From: Legionella nautarum
GTDB taxonomy: Bacteria; Pseudomonadota; Gammaproteobacteria; Legionellales; Legionellaceae
NCBI RefSeq assembly: GCF_001467895.1
Contig: NZ_LNYO01000021.1
Location: 27,572 to 91,571 of the forward strand
Length of the DNA: 64,000 bases
Direction: 5' to 3'
Under the pieces are notes generated by a model that saw nothing but the letters and a program-made list of their open reading frames with translations, did no database searches and was not told where the DNA came from. A program made the translations under genes and the position numbers. This document shows positions 8,982 through 18,288 of the stretch, in pieces. Numbering within the stretch: position 1 is the stretch's first letter; each line of letters opens with the position of its first letter.

Positions 8982-11678
8982 CTAATGAGCTTCATCCCAA
9001 TCCTTTCCTAAACCAACTGATACAGACAAAGGTACAGATAATTGTGCTGCGTTTTCCATTAATTCTCGGATAGTTTCTTTTACGCTAACTATAGCAGTTT
9101 CATGCACTTCAAAAATTAACTCATCATGAACCTGCATAATCATTTTTGCCTGCGGCTTTTCTTGGGTAGCTAGCCAGTCGGCTAAAGCGAGCATTGCTTT
9201 TTTTATAATATCTGCGGCGGTTCCTTGCATCGGTGCATTGATGGCCGCTCGCTCGGCTGCTTTTTGTCGCATCATATTTTGGGTATTGATTTCAGGTAAA
9301 TAAAGGCGTCGACCAAAAAGCGTTTCCACATAACCTTGTTGATGGGCTTGTTGGCGTGTTCGCTCCATGTATGCAAGAACCCCAGGGTAACGTTGGAAAT
9401 AGCGATCCATATAGTATTGCGCATCTTGGCGTTCAATGCCAAGTCGCTTTGCTAAACCAAAGGAAGACATTCCATAAATCAAACCAAAATTGACTGCTTT
9501 AGCACGTCGTCGCTGTTCGCTACTAACCTCGGTCAGAGGAACTTGAAAAATTTCACTGGCTGTAGCGGCATGAATATCCCAATTATTAGTAAAAGCTTTT
9601 AGTAAATTCTCGTCTTGGGACAAATGCGCCATGATACGCAATTCAATTTGCGAATAATCAGCAGCTAATAACAGATGATTGGGCGGAGCAATAAAGGCTT
9701 TACGAATTAGACGTCCCTCTTCGCTGCGGATAGGAATATTTTGCAAATTAGGATCACTCGACGATAAACGCCCGGTTGCGGCAACTGCTTGATTATAAGA
9801 AGTATGCACACGATTTGTTTGCGGATTGATGCATTTTGGTAAGGCATCAATATAAGTTGAGATCAACTTGCTAAGGCTGCGGTATTCGAGAATCACCGCA
9901 GGAAGGCGATAATCGTAAGCGAGCTCTTGTAATACTGCTTCTGCGGTCGAAGGCTGTCCCGTCGGTGTTTTGCTTAGGACAGGGATTTTTAGCACATCAA
10001 ATAAAATTTCCTGAAGTTGTTTGGGGGAGTTAAGATTAAAAGATTTTCCCGCTAAGCTTAAAGCCTCTTCTTCAAGGGCTATCATGCGCTCTTTTAGCCG
10101 TTCACCATGTTTTGCTAGGGTTTTCTGATCGATGAGAACCCCTTCATACTCCATATCAGCCAAAACAGTGAGTAAAGGCATTTCAATGGTATTGAGTACC
10201 GATTTCAACTTATCATCGAGCATGGGGTAGAGTTTTTGATGCAGTTTTAAAGAAAGATCGGCGAATTCCGCAGCATAGGGCGCAGCTTTTGCGACAGGTA
10301 CTTCATCGAAGCCTAATTGTTTTACACCTTTACCGACAAGGGTCTCCAGGCTAATCGGTTGATGGCCGAGGTATTTTAACGAGAGTGAGTCTAAATCATG
10401 TTGACTAGCGTTTGAATTTAAAACGTAAGATTCCAGCATGGGATCGGAAACTAGCCCTTTAACATGAATACCATAGTGCTTAAACACGTTATAATCGTAT
10501 TTTAAATTGAGACCTATTTTTCCTAGGTTTTCATTTTCAAGAATGGGTTTTAAGGCATTTAATACGCTATCTCGGGATAATTGCTGACTGCCATCTTTGT
10601 GAGTTAAGGGAATATAAATCAGATTTCCCGCTGCAATTGCCAAAGCAATACCGACAATTTCAGCTTCCATGACGTTAATATTCGTTGTCTCTACATTGAT
10701 GCAGAACAGTTGGCAGGAGTTTAATTGGATTAGCAACTCATCGAGTTGGGCTGGGGTATTGATAATTGTGAGATGACTTTCTTCAATGACTGGTGTTTCA
10801 ACGGAAGTTCCTGCTTCTTCAATCGATTTTTGCTCTAATTGCTCTTTTAACCAGGTTTTAAACTCTAACTCACGTAGTAGCGCAATTAGTTTTTCACGAT
10901 TCGCGGCTTTATGTTTTAGATCAGCTAAGGTTAAGGGCAGTTCGACATCGGTTTTAATCGTCACTAATTTTTTTGATAAAGGGAGATGCGCTAGGCTAGC
11001 GCGTAAATATTCGCCAATTTTGCCGCTGATTGCAGAGGCATTGGCCATTATGTTGTCTAAATTTTGATATTCTTGCAACCATTTTGCCGCTGTTTTTGGT
11101 CCACACTTGGTGACCCCAGGGACATTGTCAACACTATCGCCAATCAGGGCGAGGTAATCAATAATTTGCTCGGGACCAACGCCAAATTTCTCAATAACAC
11201 CAGGAATATCGAGGGTTTTATTCGTCATAGTGTTAATGAGGGTGACCTGCTCGTTGACTAATTGAGCCATGTCTTTATCACTGGTGGAAATGAGTACGGT
11301 CTGTCCTTGTGCTGTTGCTAAATGAGCCAGAGTACCAATAACATCATCCGCTTCCACACCGTCAACGATGAGTAAGGGTAAGCCCATGGCGGCTAATAAC
11401 TCCATTAGCGGCTGAAATTGACAATGAAGATCGTTAGGCATTGGCGGGCGGTGGGCTTTATATTCGGGATACCATTCGTCTCTAAACGTTTTGCCCTTGC
11501 TATCAAAAACGACGGCAATTTCTTCGGGTTGAAAATCCTTGATTAATTTTCTCACCATATTGGCTACTCCGTAGACTGCCCCGGTTGGCAGCCCTTTGGA
11601 GTTGGTAAGCGGCGGCAAGGCATGAAAAGCCCGAAAAAAATAAGAGGAGCCATCAATCAGAATTAAAGGGCGAGACAT
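8982..11678 (-). CDS. polA: DNA polymerase I, proofreading site apparently degenerate
   Basis: Repair and Okazaki-fragment polymerase of 898 residues. The 5'-3' exonuclease domain (1-280) is intact (ILIDGSSYFFRAF, DGVEADDVIG, GDSVDNVPGV). Polymerase motifs A (ADYSQIELR), B (RRRAKAVNFGLIYG) and C (QVHDELIFEV) are all present. The 3'-5' exonuclease domain (about 300-480) is recognisable, but the metal-binding set D-E-D-Y-D of E. coli (355, 357, 424, 497, 501) reads Asn328, Glu330, Asp395, Tyr468 and Phe472, so two carboxylates are lost and proofreading is probably inactive. The ATG overlaps the lpxD stop by one base (TAATG), implying translational coupling. Confidence 0.97.
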   Translation of the reverse strand: MSRPLILIDGSSYFFRAFHALPPLTNSKGLPTGAVYGVANMVRKLIKDFQPEEIAVVFDSKGKTFRDEWYPEYKAHRPPMPNDLHCQFQPLMELLAAMGLPLLIVDGVEADDVIGTLAHLATAQGQTVLISTSDKDMAQLVNEQVTLINTMTNKTLDIPGVIEKFGVGPEQIIDYLALIGDSVDNVPGVTKCGPKTAAKWLQEYQNLDNIMANASAISGKIGEYLRASLAHLPLSKKLVTIKTDVELPLTLADLKHKAANREKLIALLRELEFKTWLKEQLEQKSIEEAGTSVETPVIEESHLTIINTPAQLDELLIQLNSCQLFCINVETTNINVMEAEIVGIALAIAAGNLIYIPLTHKDGSQQLSRDSVLNALKPILENENLGKIGLNLKYDYNVFKHYGIHVKGLVSDPMLESYVLNSNASQHDLDSLSLKYLGHQPISLETLVGKGVKQLGFDEVPVAKAAPYAAEFADLSLKLHQKLYPMLDDKLKSVLNTIEMPLLTVLADMEYEGVLIDQKTLAKHGERLKERMIALEEEALSLAGKSFNLNSPKQLQEILFDVLKIPVLSKTPTGQPSTAEAVLQELAYDYRLPAVILEYRSLSKLISTYIDALPKCINPQTNRVHTSYNQAVAATGRLSSSDPNLQNIPIRSEEGRLIRKAFIAPPNHLLLAADYSQIELRIMAHLSQDENLLKAFTNNWDIHAATASEIFQVPLTEVSSEQRRRAKAVNFGLIYGMSSFGLAKRLGIERQDAQYYMDRYFQRYPGVLAYMERTRQQAHQQGYVETLFGRRLYLPEINTQNMMRQKAAERAAINAPMQGTAADIIKKAMLALADWLATQEKPQAKMIMQVHDELIFEVHETAIVSVKETIRELMENAAQLSVPLSVSVGLGKDWDEAH

Positions 11679-12730
11679 TATTTTTCGGCCTCGTATTGCG
11701 CTAAACGTCGACTCAACTCATCTACTTTCTCGCTCAAGGCTTTTAAATTTTTGCGCATAATGGGTATTCGTGTGACGGACAGTTCGTGTTCAATCGCTTT
11801 ATCTTTTGGGCGAGCTGGACTGCCTAGATAGATATTGCCTTGTTTAAGATGTTTCTTGGGTGGTACCCCCGCCCGTGCTCCTAAAATAACACCATCGTCA
11901 ATGCGTACGTGATCACTAACGCCCACATTCGCTGCAAAAATAACATTGTCACCGCTAGTGCTGCTTCCTGCTACACCTGTAAAAGCGCAGAGAATATTAT
12001 GTTTACCTAATTTTACTGAATGAGCAATTTGCACTAAATTGTCGATCTTGGTGCCGGCACCAATAATTGTTGCGCCTAAGGTCGCTCTATCGATTGTGGT
12101 ATTAGCACCAATCTCTACATCATCCTCGATAACCACATGCCCTACGTGAGGGACTTTCATATGCTGGCCATCGATAAAGGTATAGCCGAAACCATCAGAG
12201 CCAATTACTGATGAAGCATGGATACAAACTCTGTTCCCTATTTGGCAACGGTCATAAATGGTCACATGAGGATGTAAAACGGTATCTGCACCGATAGAGA
12301 CATCGGCACCAATACTTGCGTGGCCTTTGATAATACAGTTATCGCCAATGCTGACACCAGGTTCGATATTAGTGTAAGGACCGATAAAAACATTTTTTCC
12401 CAGACTTACATCCTCAGCGATAGACGCTGTGGGATGAATGCCGGGAACCGGTTTTCTACTCGGATAAAAATAACTAAGAAGTTGAATAAATGACTTAAAC
12501 GGATTGGAGACCTGGATAACAGGTTTAAGTTCACTTTTTGTGCTGCTGCAAACCAAAATCGCTGCGGCTGGAGACTGCTCTGCTAACTGCAGATTTTCTG
12601 GCCCGTCGGCAAAAACAAGAGCGCCAGCCACGATGTTATCGATAGGTGATAGTGACGAAATAGTAACCTTCTCGTTACCTACAACCAGCCCTTGCACTAA
12701 ATTGGCTATTTCATACAGCGAAGCATTCAT
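11678..12730 (-). CDS. lpxD: UDP-3-O-acylglucosamine N-acyltransferase
   Basis: Third step of lipid A synthesis: transfer of a 3-hydroxyacyl chain from ACP to UDP-3-O-acylglucosamine, in the cytoplasm. The N-terminal uridine-binding domain (1-100) is followed by a left-handed beta helix of hexapeptide repeats (about 105-320, for example [27 protein letters not shown]), with the catalytic His in IAHSVKLG and a C-terminal helical tail. I start at the ATG giving MNASLYEIA, preceded by AAGG, rather than the upstream ATG eight codons earlier, which lacks a site. Directly upstream of polA, overlapping by one base. Legionella species often carry more than one lpxD; this copy is not next to other lpx genes. 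Confidence 0.93.
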   Translation of the reverse strand: MNASLYEIANLVQGLVVGNEKVTISSLSPIDNIVAGALVFADGPENLQLAEQSPAAAILVCSSTKSELKPVIQVSNPFKSFIQLLSYFYPSRKPVPGIHPTASIAEDVSLGKNVFIGPYTNIEPGVSIGDNCIIKGHASIGADVSIGADTVLHPHVTIYDRCQIGNRVCIHASSVIGSDGFGYTFIDGQHMKVPHVGHVVIEDDVEIGANTTIDRATLGATIIGAGTKIDNLVQIAHSVKLGKHNILCAFTGVAGSSTSGDNVIFAANVGVSDHVRIDDGVILGARAGVPPKKHLKQGNIYLGSPARPKDKAIEHELSVTRIPIMRKNLKALSEKVDELSRRLAQYEAEK

Positions 12731-12919
12731 TATTAACCTTATAAAATCATGCAAAATAGGGCGATTATAGCGCGATGTAGCTTCAGTTGCGAACTAAGTT
12801 TAGAAAGATTATGCAGAAATTTCACATTATTTTGAATTTAAGGATAAAACTTGCAGTTTTTCTTGTATTTCCATGGGGTTAAAGCCGTGTTTAATGCTTT
12901 TCGCTAGGGATTAAAATGT

Positions 12920-13049
12920 AGGCTGGGCCTTGCCCATTGCTGTCAGGCTATGCCTGGGGACGGCTAATAATTATCCGTTCAGGCTGAGGAGCCATAGTAA
13001 GATAGGGAAAAATCAGCTTAGCCTCTGACAGCTATAGGCCAAGCCCCTT
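12920..13049. repeat. Imperfect long inverted repeat, intergenic
   Basis: Arms at about 12920-12950 and 13019-13049 are imperfect reverse complements (left TGTCAGGCTA against right TAGCCTCTGACA, and left GGGCCTTGCCC against right GGCCAAGCCC). Together they form a ~130-base unit between fabF and lpxD. The arm motif GGGCCTTG...CCAA recurs at 27304-27387, so this looks like a dispersed intergenic repeat family. The rest of the 12731-13054 gap shows nothing further. Confidence 0.55.
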
Positions 13050-13054
13050 GGAAA

Positions 13055-14278
13055 TTAAAACCGACGTAACAAGATAGCGGCGTTGGCACCACCAAAAGCA
13101 AAATGATTTGATAAAGCGATATCGATTTTCTTGGGTCGAGCGTGATTTGCCACGTAATCTAAGTCGCATGCTGGATCAGGGTTATGCAGGTTAATTGTCG
13201 GGAGTAAAATATCATGTTGCAAGCTTAATGTTGTTGCAATAATCTCCATGGCTCCTGCTGCACCTATAGCATGACCAGTCATTGCCTTTTGCGCAGTAAT
13301 TGGAATCTCGTAAGCACGCTGGCCGAAAACCGCTTTTATCGTTTCCGTTTCAGTGACATCATTTAACTGAGTTCCTGTACCATGAGCGTTGATATACTGA
13401 ACATCGCCGATAGCAAGCTTAGCATCGTCTAAAGCAGAATGAATGGCACGCACTTGGCCTTGTACAGTCGGCGCAGTCACATGGTAGGAATCGCAGCTAG
13501 CGCCGAAGCCAATGATTTCAGCATAAATATTAGCCCCTCTTGCCTTAGCTTGTTGCAATTCTTCAAGGATTAAAATGCCAGCCCCATCAGCCATGACCAT
13601 ACCATCCCGATTTTGATCGAAAGGACGGCAAGACAAAGTAGGGTTTTCATTTTGAGTAGACATCACACGTAGCTTACACCAAGCGGCCATGAGGGTTTCC
13701 CATAGCAGTGATTCTGTCCCACCACATAAAGCAGTTGAGAGTTTGCCATTAGCAATCTGTTGATAGGCATTACCAATCGCTTCCGCAGAGGATACACAGG
13801 CATTGGAAGTCGTTGAATTAGGTCCGCCTAAACCAAAAGCGATTGCAATATGATTGGCGACCGAATTAGGCATACCACGAATCACAGATAAGGCAGGAAT
13901 CTTTTTCCAACTTTCTTTAAAAAAGGATTCGTAGGCAGATTCAAGTTCAGGCGTTCCGCCTAAGCTTGTACCGATATAAGTTCCTGTTTTTGCTAAGTCT
14001 TCAGCAGACAAGCCTGAGCGCTCAATCGCATGGTGAGCACAGAAGAGTGCGTATTGCGCCACCCGGGGGAAGCGTTTACTTTTATCAAACTCGGGTAGGT
14101 GGGCGAGCGATAAATCAGTAATTTCGCCACCAATTTGAGTAGGATAAGGTGTTGGGTCATAGCTTTCAACCCGTTTAATACCACATTGACCCTTAATTGC
14201 GGCTTGCCAGAAAGTCTCAAGGCCATTGCCAATGGAAGAGACTATTTCCATACCAGTTATTACAACCCGTTTCTTCAT
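13055..14278 (-). CDS. fabF: Beta-ketoacyl-ACP synthase (KAS II family)
   Basis: Decarboxylating Claisen condensation of malonyl-ACP with acyl-ACP in fatty-acid elongation. Thiolase fold of 407 residues with the Cys-His-His triad: Cys in NACVSSAEA, first His in NAHGTGTQLND, second His in AMTGHAIGAAG; the C-terminal gate motif NHFAFGGANA is also present. Length is normal. It stands alone, without acpP or fabD/G around it, so it may be a second, specialised FabF paralogue rather than the housekeeping copy; symbol given on family grounds. A plausible promoter lies about 140 bases upstream. Confidence 0.88.
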   Translation of the reverse strand: MKKRVVITGMEIVSSIGNGLETFWQAAIKGQCGIKRVESYDPTPYPTQIGGEITDLSLAHLPEFDKSKRFPRVAQYALFCAHHAIERSGLSAEDLAKTGTYIGTSLGGTPELESAYESFFKESWKKIPALSVIRGMPNSVANHIAIAFGLGGPNSTTSNACVSSAEAIGNAYQQIANGKLSTALCGGTESLLWETLMAAWCKLRVMSTQNENPTLSCRPFDQNRDGMVMADGAGILILEELQQAKARGANIYAEIIGFGASCDSYHVTAPTVQGQVRAIHSALDDAKLAIGDVQYINAHGTGTQLNDVTETETIKAVFGQRAYEIPITAQKAMTGHAIGAAGAMEIIATTLSLQHDILLPTINLHNPDPACDLDYVANHARPKKIDIALSNHFAFGGANAAILLRRF

Positions 14279-14416
14279 TCCTTATCCCCGTAGCGCTTTC
14301 CTTCCGCAGTAAAACGCAATACTAAATGTGCAGTAGAAAAGCTGTCAAGCCGAATTCATTGTATTGAGATATTTTGTTTGAAATTAGCGTCTTAGCTGGT
14401 TTAAATGCAGGCAAAG

Positions 14417-14447
14417 ATAATAGCAATTCATCAGGATAAATTGTCAA
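14417..14447 (-). promoter_or_regulatory. Putative sigma-70 promoter for the fabF homologue
   Basis: On the minus strand a perfect TTGACA (14447-14442) is followed after 19 bases by TATTAT (14422-14417). The spacing is slightly long. It would give a leader of roughly 130 bases before the fabF start. The rest of the 14279-14584 gap shows nothing else I can support. Confidence 0.45.
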
Positions 14448-14584
14448 CGCTATTCAACAAAGCGCTAATGATAACCTGATTATTGGGTATATAGAATAGA
14501 TTGTACGAGATCCTAGAGTTTCAACATTCCATGCGACCTCTCAAACCATAACCGATTGAATTTAAATAAAAATTCAAATTTAAG

Positions 14585-15460
14585 CTATTGTGCTTCCAGT
14601 AGAGTATGTAATTTTTTAGTGGAAATTGCCCAATAGTCTGTTGCATTGATCGTTTTAAAGTCATGTCTCATGTAAAGATTAAGTGCATTGTGGTTAGAAG
14701 TTTCCACATCCAGTATCAATTTTGTTATACCTAATGATAAGGCATGATTGATACAAAAAGATAATAACTCGCTGCCTAAACCTTGGCCTTGGCTATGCGG
14801 GAGAATAGCAATATCCGATAGAATAGCATTGTCTGATTGCCAACGGATATGCGCTTTTCCAATAGCTCTTCCTTGATAAAACGCAAGCAGCACGGTGTAA
14901 TTGTTTTCTTCGAGCAAACTATTAAATCGGGCAATCATGTCATCCTGTTCTTCAGGAAAACAAAGTTCATCGATGGTACAGAGGTCGAGCATGTCTTTTT
15001 CGCTCGCTTTGCGAATTTGAAGTCTTTGCTTGGTAATCAAAATGGGTTCGTAGCTATGGCGCTGCATTTGATATTCGCTATTATGATAGCTAAAGCCAAG
15101 TTGCGAAAGCCAACGCTTATTGACCTCTGTTGGTGTAGCGAAAAGCAGAGTATCCATTTGTTTTGCTAATAATAATGGCATGATTGTTTGCAGTAAGCGT
15201 TTAGCAATACCCTGCCGGCGGTGAGAGGGCGCTATGATAACAGTTACTTCACAAGCGTTTGCATAAAAGAAATAAACACTTAAAAAACCTATCAACTTGC
15301 TCTCTTCAAAAAAGAGTAGATTGCTGTCATTGGCTCTTTTTTGTTCAAGGATATGAGGATATAAAGGAGGGGAGCTGCTATCAACTTCTCGGCATAAAGT
15401 AGCTAGCTTATGCACTTCGCTTAATTGGTTGTGGTCTAGTTGGTTATTAAAAATAAGCAT
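14585..15460 (-). CDS. Tandem GNAT-family N-acetyltransferase
   Basis: About 291 residues with two acetyl-CoA-binding GNAT folds. The N-terminal half has VTVIIAPSHRRQGIAKRLL, a degenerate but clear motif A (R-R-x-G-I-A). The C-terminal half has LSDIAILPHSQGQGLGSELL (Q-x-x-G-L-G), followed by LDVETSNHNALNLYMRHDF, typical of RimI-like enzymes. The ATG at 15460 is preferred to an in-frame TTG four codons upstream. Substrate unknown; the two-domain form resembles small-molecule acetylases such as MshD as much as RimI. Confidence 0.75.
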   Translation of the reverse strand: MLIFNNQLDHNQLSEVHKLATLCREVDSSSPPLYPHILEQKRANDSNLLFFEESKLIGFLSVYFFYANACEVTVIIAPSHRRQGIAKRLLQTIMPLLLAKQMDTLLFATPTEVNKRWLSQLGFSYHNSEYQMQRHSYEPILITKQRLQIRKASEKDMLDLCTIDELCFPEEQDDMIARFNSLLEENNYTVLLAFYQGRAIGKAHIRWQSDNAILSDIAILPHSQGQGLGSELLSFCINHALSLGITKLILDVETSNHNALNLYMRHDFKTINATDYWAISTKKLHTLLEAQ

Positions 15461-15569
15461 AATTTTATTCAAAATTGGTTTAAAATAAAAAATAGTATCT
15501 CACATTTTATCCACTTAGTGTCTAGAAAAGTGTTGGTAGCCCATTTAGGATTTCCTTTTGCTCTTTCCA

Positions 15570-15752
15570 CTAGGTGCCTGTATTTCCAGATACTGGAACA
15601 GGTGCTTCTAAAGGCACATGATTATTTGGGGCCAAAGCCGTAACAGGACGATGAGTGGAGAAAAAATAGTAAAGGCCAATAGCTGCTAAAATGACAATAA
15701 CAATGATTGCAATAATGCCAATGCCTTCATTCTGATTATCTTTATCATTCAT
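15570..15752 (-). CDS. Small single-span membrane protein
   Basis: A 60-residue protein with a polar N-terminus (MNDKDNQNEG), one strong transmembrane segment (IGIIAIIVIVILAAIGLYYFF) written here only as positions 9-29, and a Pro-rich periplasmic-type tail. The ATG is preferred over an upstream in-frame start because GGAG lies seven bases before it. Family and function unknown. Confidence 0.6.
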   Translation of the reverse strand: MNDKDNQNEGIGIIAIIVIVILAAIGLYYFFSTHRPVTALAPNNHVPLEAPVPVSGNTGT

Positions 15753-15907
15753 GATGCACTCCAAAATTTCCTTGCTTATCCTCATTTATTATATACCCAT
15801 TCGCAGAATAAATTGGTTTATTTTAAAGTATAATTTTCAGAAAAATCCAAGATAATATTTGCTTTTTTTAGAGATGAATGACAGGGATAAGAGTTGTGAA
15901 AAATTGA

Positions 15908-18187
15908 TCAATTAAATCTGAAACTTTCAAATTCATCACTGTCGGGTTGATCCTGCTCAATAGATTCAGTATTTTTGGCGATACTAAAACCAGTCATTTG
16001 TTCAATAACTCTTTTTTTAGCCATCATAAGGATCTTATCAAACTCTCCTTTATTTAAATAATGATGCTCTCTAAAATGATTTTGATAATGCATGTGCAAT
16101 TGGGTTTGACCAAGCGAAAGAATATCGGATATTTTCTTTAAATCATTACCTTCTCCTTGCGAATCCAAACTTTCCAATTTCTCATAAATTTCTTTTGAAA
16201 TGGCAGATTTTTCGGGTGATACAAAGGGTAATTTAATAGGTGTGACCTTGGATAAAATTTTGTGGGCCATCTCCAAAAACAGATTGCGTTTGTTGTATGC
16301 AGCAAACAATTTAGCAGTCTCAAAAGCTAAGCTTGGTGTGTCAAAGCTTGGAACGGTAAGTTGATTGAGTTCGTTAATTAATTTTTTCAGGACTTTTTCT
16401 TCATCTTTTCCATATTGTTGTTCTAAATAGAGGACAGCTTGGTTTATTATTTTTTTTGCTTCTAGGGATTTTTGTAAATAAGTTAACTCAGATTGTTCTA
16501 TCTGTTCCAGCGTTTTGCTTACTTCATCAAGATAATTTTTTTCCTGAGAAGGTTCTTCAGTATCAGAATCTTTAAAATATTTTTCAATAATTTTATCGAA
16601 ATCAATTCTTCTAGGACCAAGCTCTAATTTTACTTTAGAGAGTTGATGATATAGGTATTGTTTATGACCCTCGCCTTTCAAATAGGCAAGTGAACTATTT
16701 ATTGAGTTTCTTAAGATATGACAGGCTTGATCGGGAGGGAAAAGTTCTACTTTTTTCAAGGTATTTTTTAATACTCTTATTGCTACCTCATTATCAAAAG
16801 AATAGTATTTTCTATGATTATTTTCATAGTTGATAATAGAATTTATCGCATGCTTTAAATAAGATAATTCATCATTAACCAATGGGGTTCCTGATTTATG
16901 GTCGCTATATGCGGGCAAGAAACCAGGGCCCGGAAAAGAAGTATCTTTTATTTTATGGAATTCACAAAAGCGCTCATAAAAGAGAGGGGCTTTTTGAGTC
17001 GCATCTTTAAGCGCGTTTAGCTCTGAATTTACTTTTTCTTGGAGATCTTCCATTTGCCCCAAAGAGTTTTCAGCATTTCTATAAAACCACTTGTAAGTAT
17101 TGGGGTACAGAGCTGCGAATAACTCAGCATGTTCTTGGTTAACGAATAAACGATGTAGAGGATTAAGTTCGTACTGCTGCAAAATGTTACGGGTATTAAG
17201 ACGAACTCCTGCTGAATAATCTCCCCAATTTTCTAGTATTTCTGTATAAAGCCTAAAGCGTTCTTCGTCCTCAAGAGGATCAACTTGTTGAGGTTCATAC
17301 ACACGAAACTCAACTTCTTTATTGATGTCTGGAGGCGTCTGTCCTTCGTCAAGGCTGCCCGTTTTTTTAGCAAACCGAAAAAGATCATCATGGAGTAGCC
17401 TGGCTACTTGATTAGATTTGTCACTATTACCAAGATTCATCCCCTTCCCATGTCCACCTGGGTAAACTTTAAAAGTTGCTTCGGTGGTAGTTGGACTGGT
17501 AAAAACATACCTGGATTTATCTTGGGGATCAAAATAGGGCCTGTATTCATGCAACATCGTCACTGATTCAAAATGTTGTACATTGGCAGGAATCGTATAA
17601 GCCTGAGGATCCGCACTATGTCCTGGACCGGAGACATGATCGATGAGAAAAAGGTTAACTTTGAGCTCGGGATAAAGGTCATTTAATAAATTAGCAAGTC
17701 TGACACAAGTATCTGCCCCGCGGCTAAAACCATGAAGATTGATGTGCTTGGGGAATTTCCCCTCTTCTTTTAGCTGCTCTAAACGCAAAATAGCTTCAAA
17801 CAGTAATTCGTCGATACCTTCACCCGCTACAGTGCCACTTAGACGTTTCATTAAGTCTTTAATATTTTGAGGCAGCACAGTGGTTTCTATTAGTATTTTT
17901 TTGCGCGTTTCAACATTATATATATAGCGACCAGGCATAGGATTTGCTTTTCTTTTTTCCTGTGAATACTTGTGATCAGATAAATGCTTAGGATCAGAGC
18001 TTTTCCCCTGAGGATTAGAACCTACTCCATCGAAAAGGCAAACATGGCTGCTAAGCTCCGGATCACTGTCTTTATAATTCCTCTTAGTTGCCCTATACAA
18101 GGCAGTTATAGCATTCTTATTGGTCACTCTATGTTGGCTTGTACCAAGGAAGAAAAAGCTAGCAGTTTCTGAGGTTGGAGGGCACAT
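15908..18187 (-). CDS. Large GxSxG alpha/beta-hydrolase-like protein, effector candidate
   Basis: A 759-residue cytosolic-type protein. The N-terminal 290 residues resemble DUF2235/Tle1-like hydrolases: FFFLGTSQHR near the start, VCLFDGVGSN, a nucleophile elbow HGFSRGAD with Ser155, LIDHVSGPG with a candidate Asp183, and PGGHGKGMNLG with a candidate His. The rest (about 300-759) is helical and charged, with coiled-coil-like Glu/Lys stretches. A lipase or esterase-type fold with a long C-terminal helical region suits a translocated Legionella effector; this is inference, and the substrate is unknown. No signal peptide. No clear Shine-Dalgarno, so the start is uncertain. Confidence 0.6.
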   Translation of the reverse strand: MCPPTSETASFFFLGTSQHRVTNKNAITALYRATKRNYKDSDPELSSHVCLFDGVGSNPQGKSSDPKHLSDHKYSQEKRKANPMPGRYIYNVETRKKILIETTVLPQNIKDLMKRLSGTVAGEGIDELLFEAILRLEQLKEEGKFPKHINLHGFSRGADTCVRLANLLNDLYPELKVNLFLIDHVSGPGHSADPQAYTIPANVQHFESVTMLHEYRPYFDPQDKSRYVFTSPTTTEATFKVYPGGHGKGMNLGNSDKSNQVARLLHDDLFRFAKKTGSLDEGQTPPDINKEVEFRVYEPQQVDPLEDEERFRLYTEILENWGDYSAGVRLNTRNILQQYELNPLHRLFVNQEHAELFAALYPNTYKWFYRNAENSLGQMEDLQEKVNSELNALKDATQKAPLFYERFCEFHKIKDTSFPGPGFLPAYSDHKSGTPLVNDELSYLKHAINSIINYENNHRKYYSFDNEVAIRVLKNTLKKVELFPPDQACHILRNSINSSLAYLKGEGHKQYLYHQLSKVKLELGPRRIDFDKIIEKYFKDSDTEEPSQEKNYLDEVSKTLEQIEQSELTYLQKSLEAKKIINQAVLYLEQQYGKDEEKVLKKLINELNQLTVPSFDTPSLAFETAKLFAAYNKRNLFLEMAHKILSKVTPIKLPFVSPEKSAISKEIYEKLESLDSQGEGNDLKKISDILSLGQTQLHMHYQNHFREHHYLNKGEFDKILMMAKKRVIEQMTGFSIAKNTESIEQDQPDSDEFESFRFN

Positions 18188-18288
18188 ATTCTAGTCAAAA
18201 AACAATTAGGAGTATTGTAAAGTATAGTAAACCATTTTATTGATCAAAATGCAACCAATAAGAGCACAAAGTTCAAAAAAAAGACATT

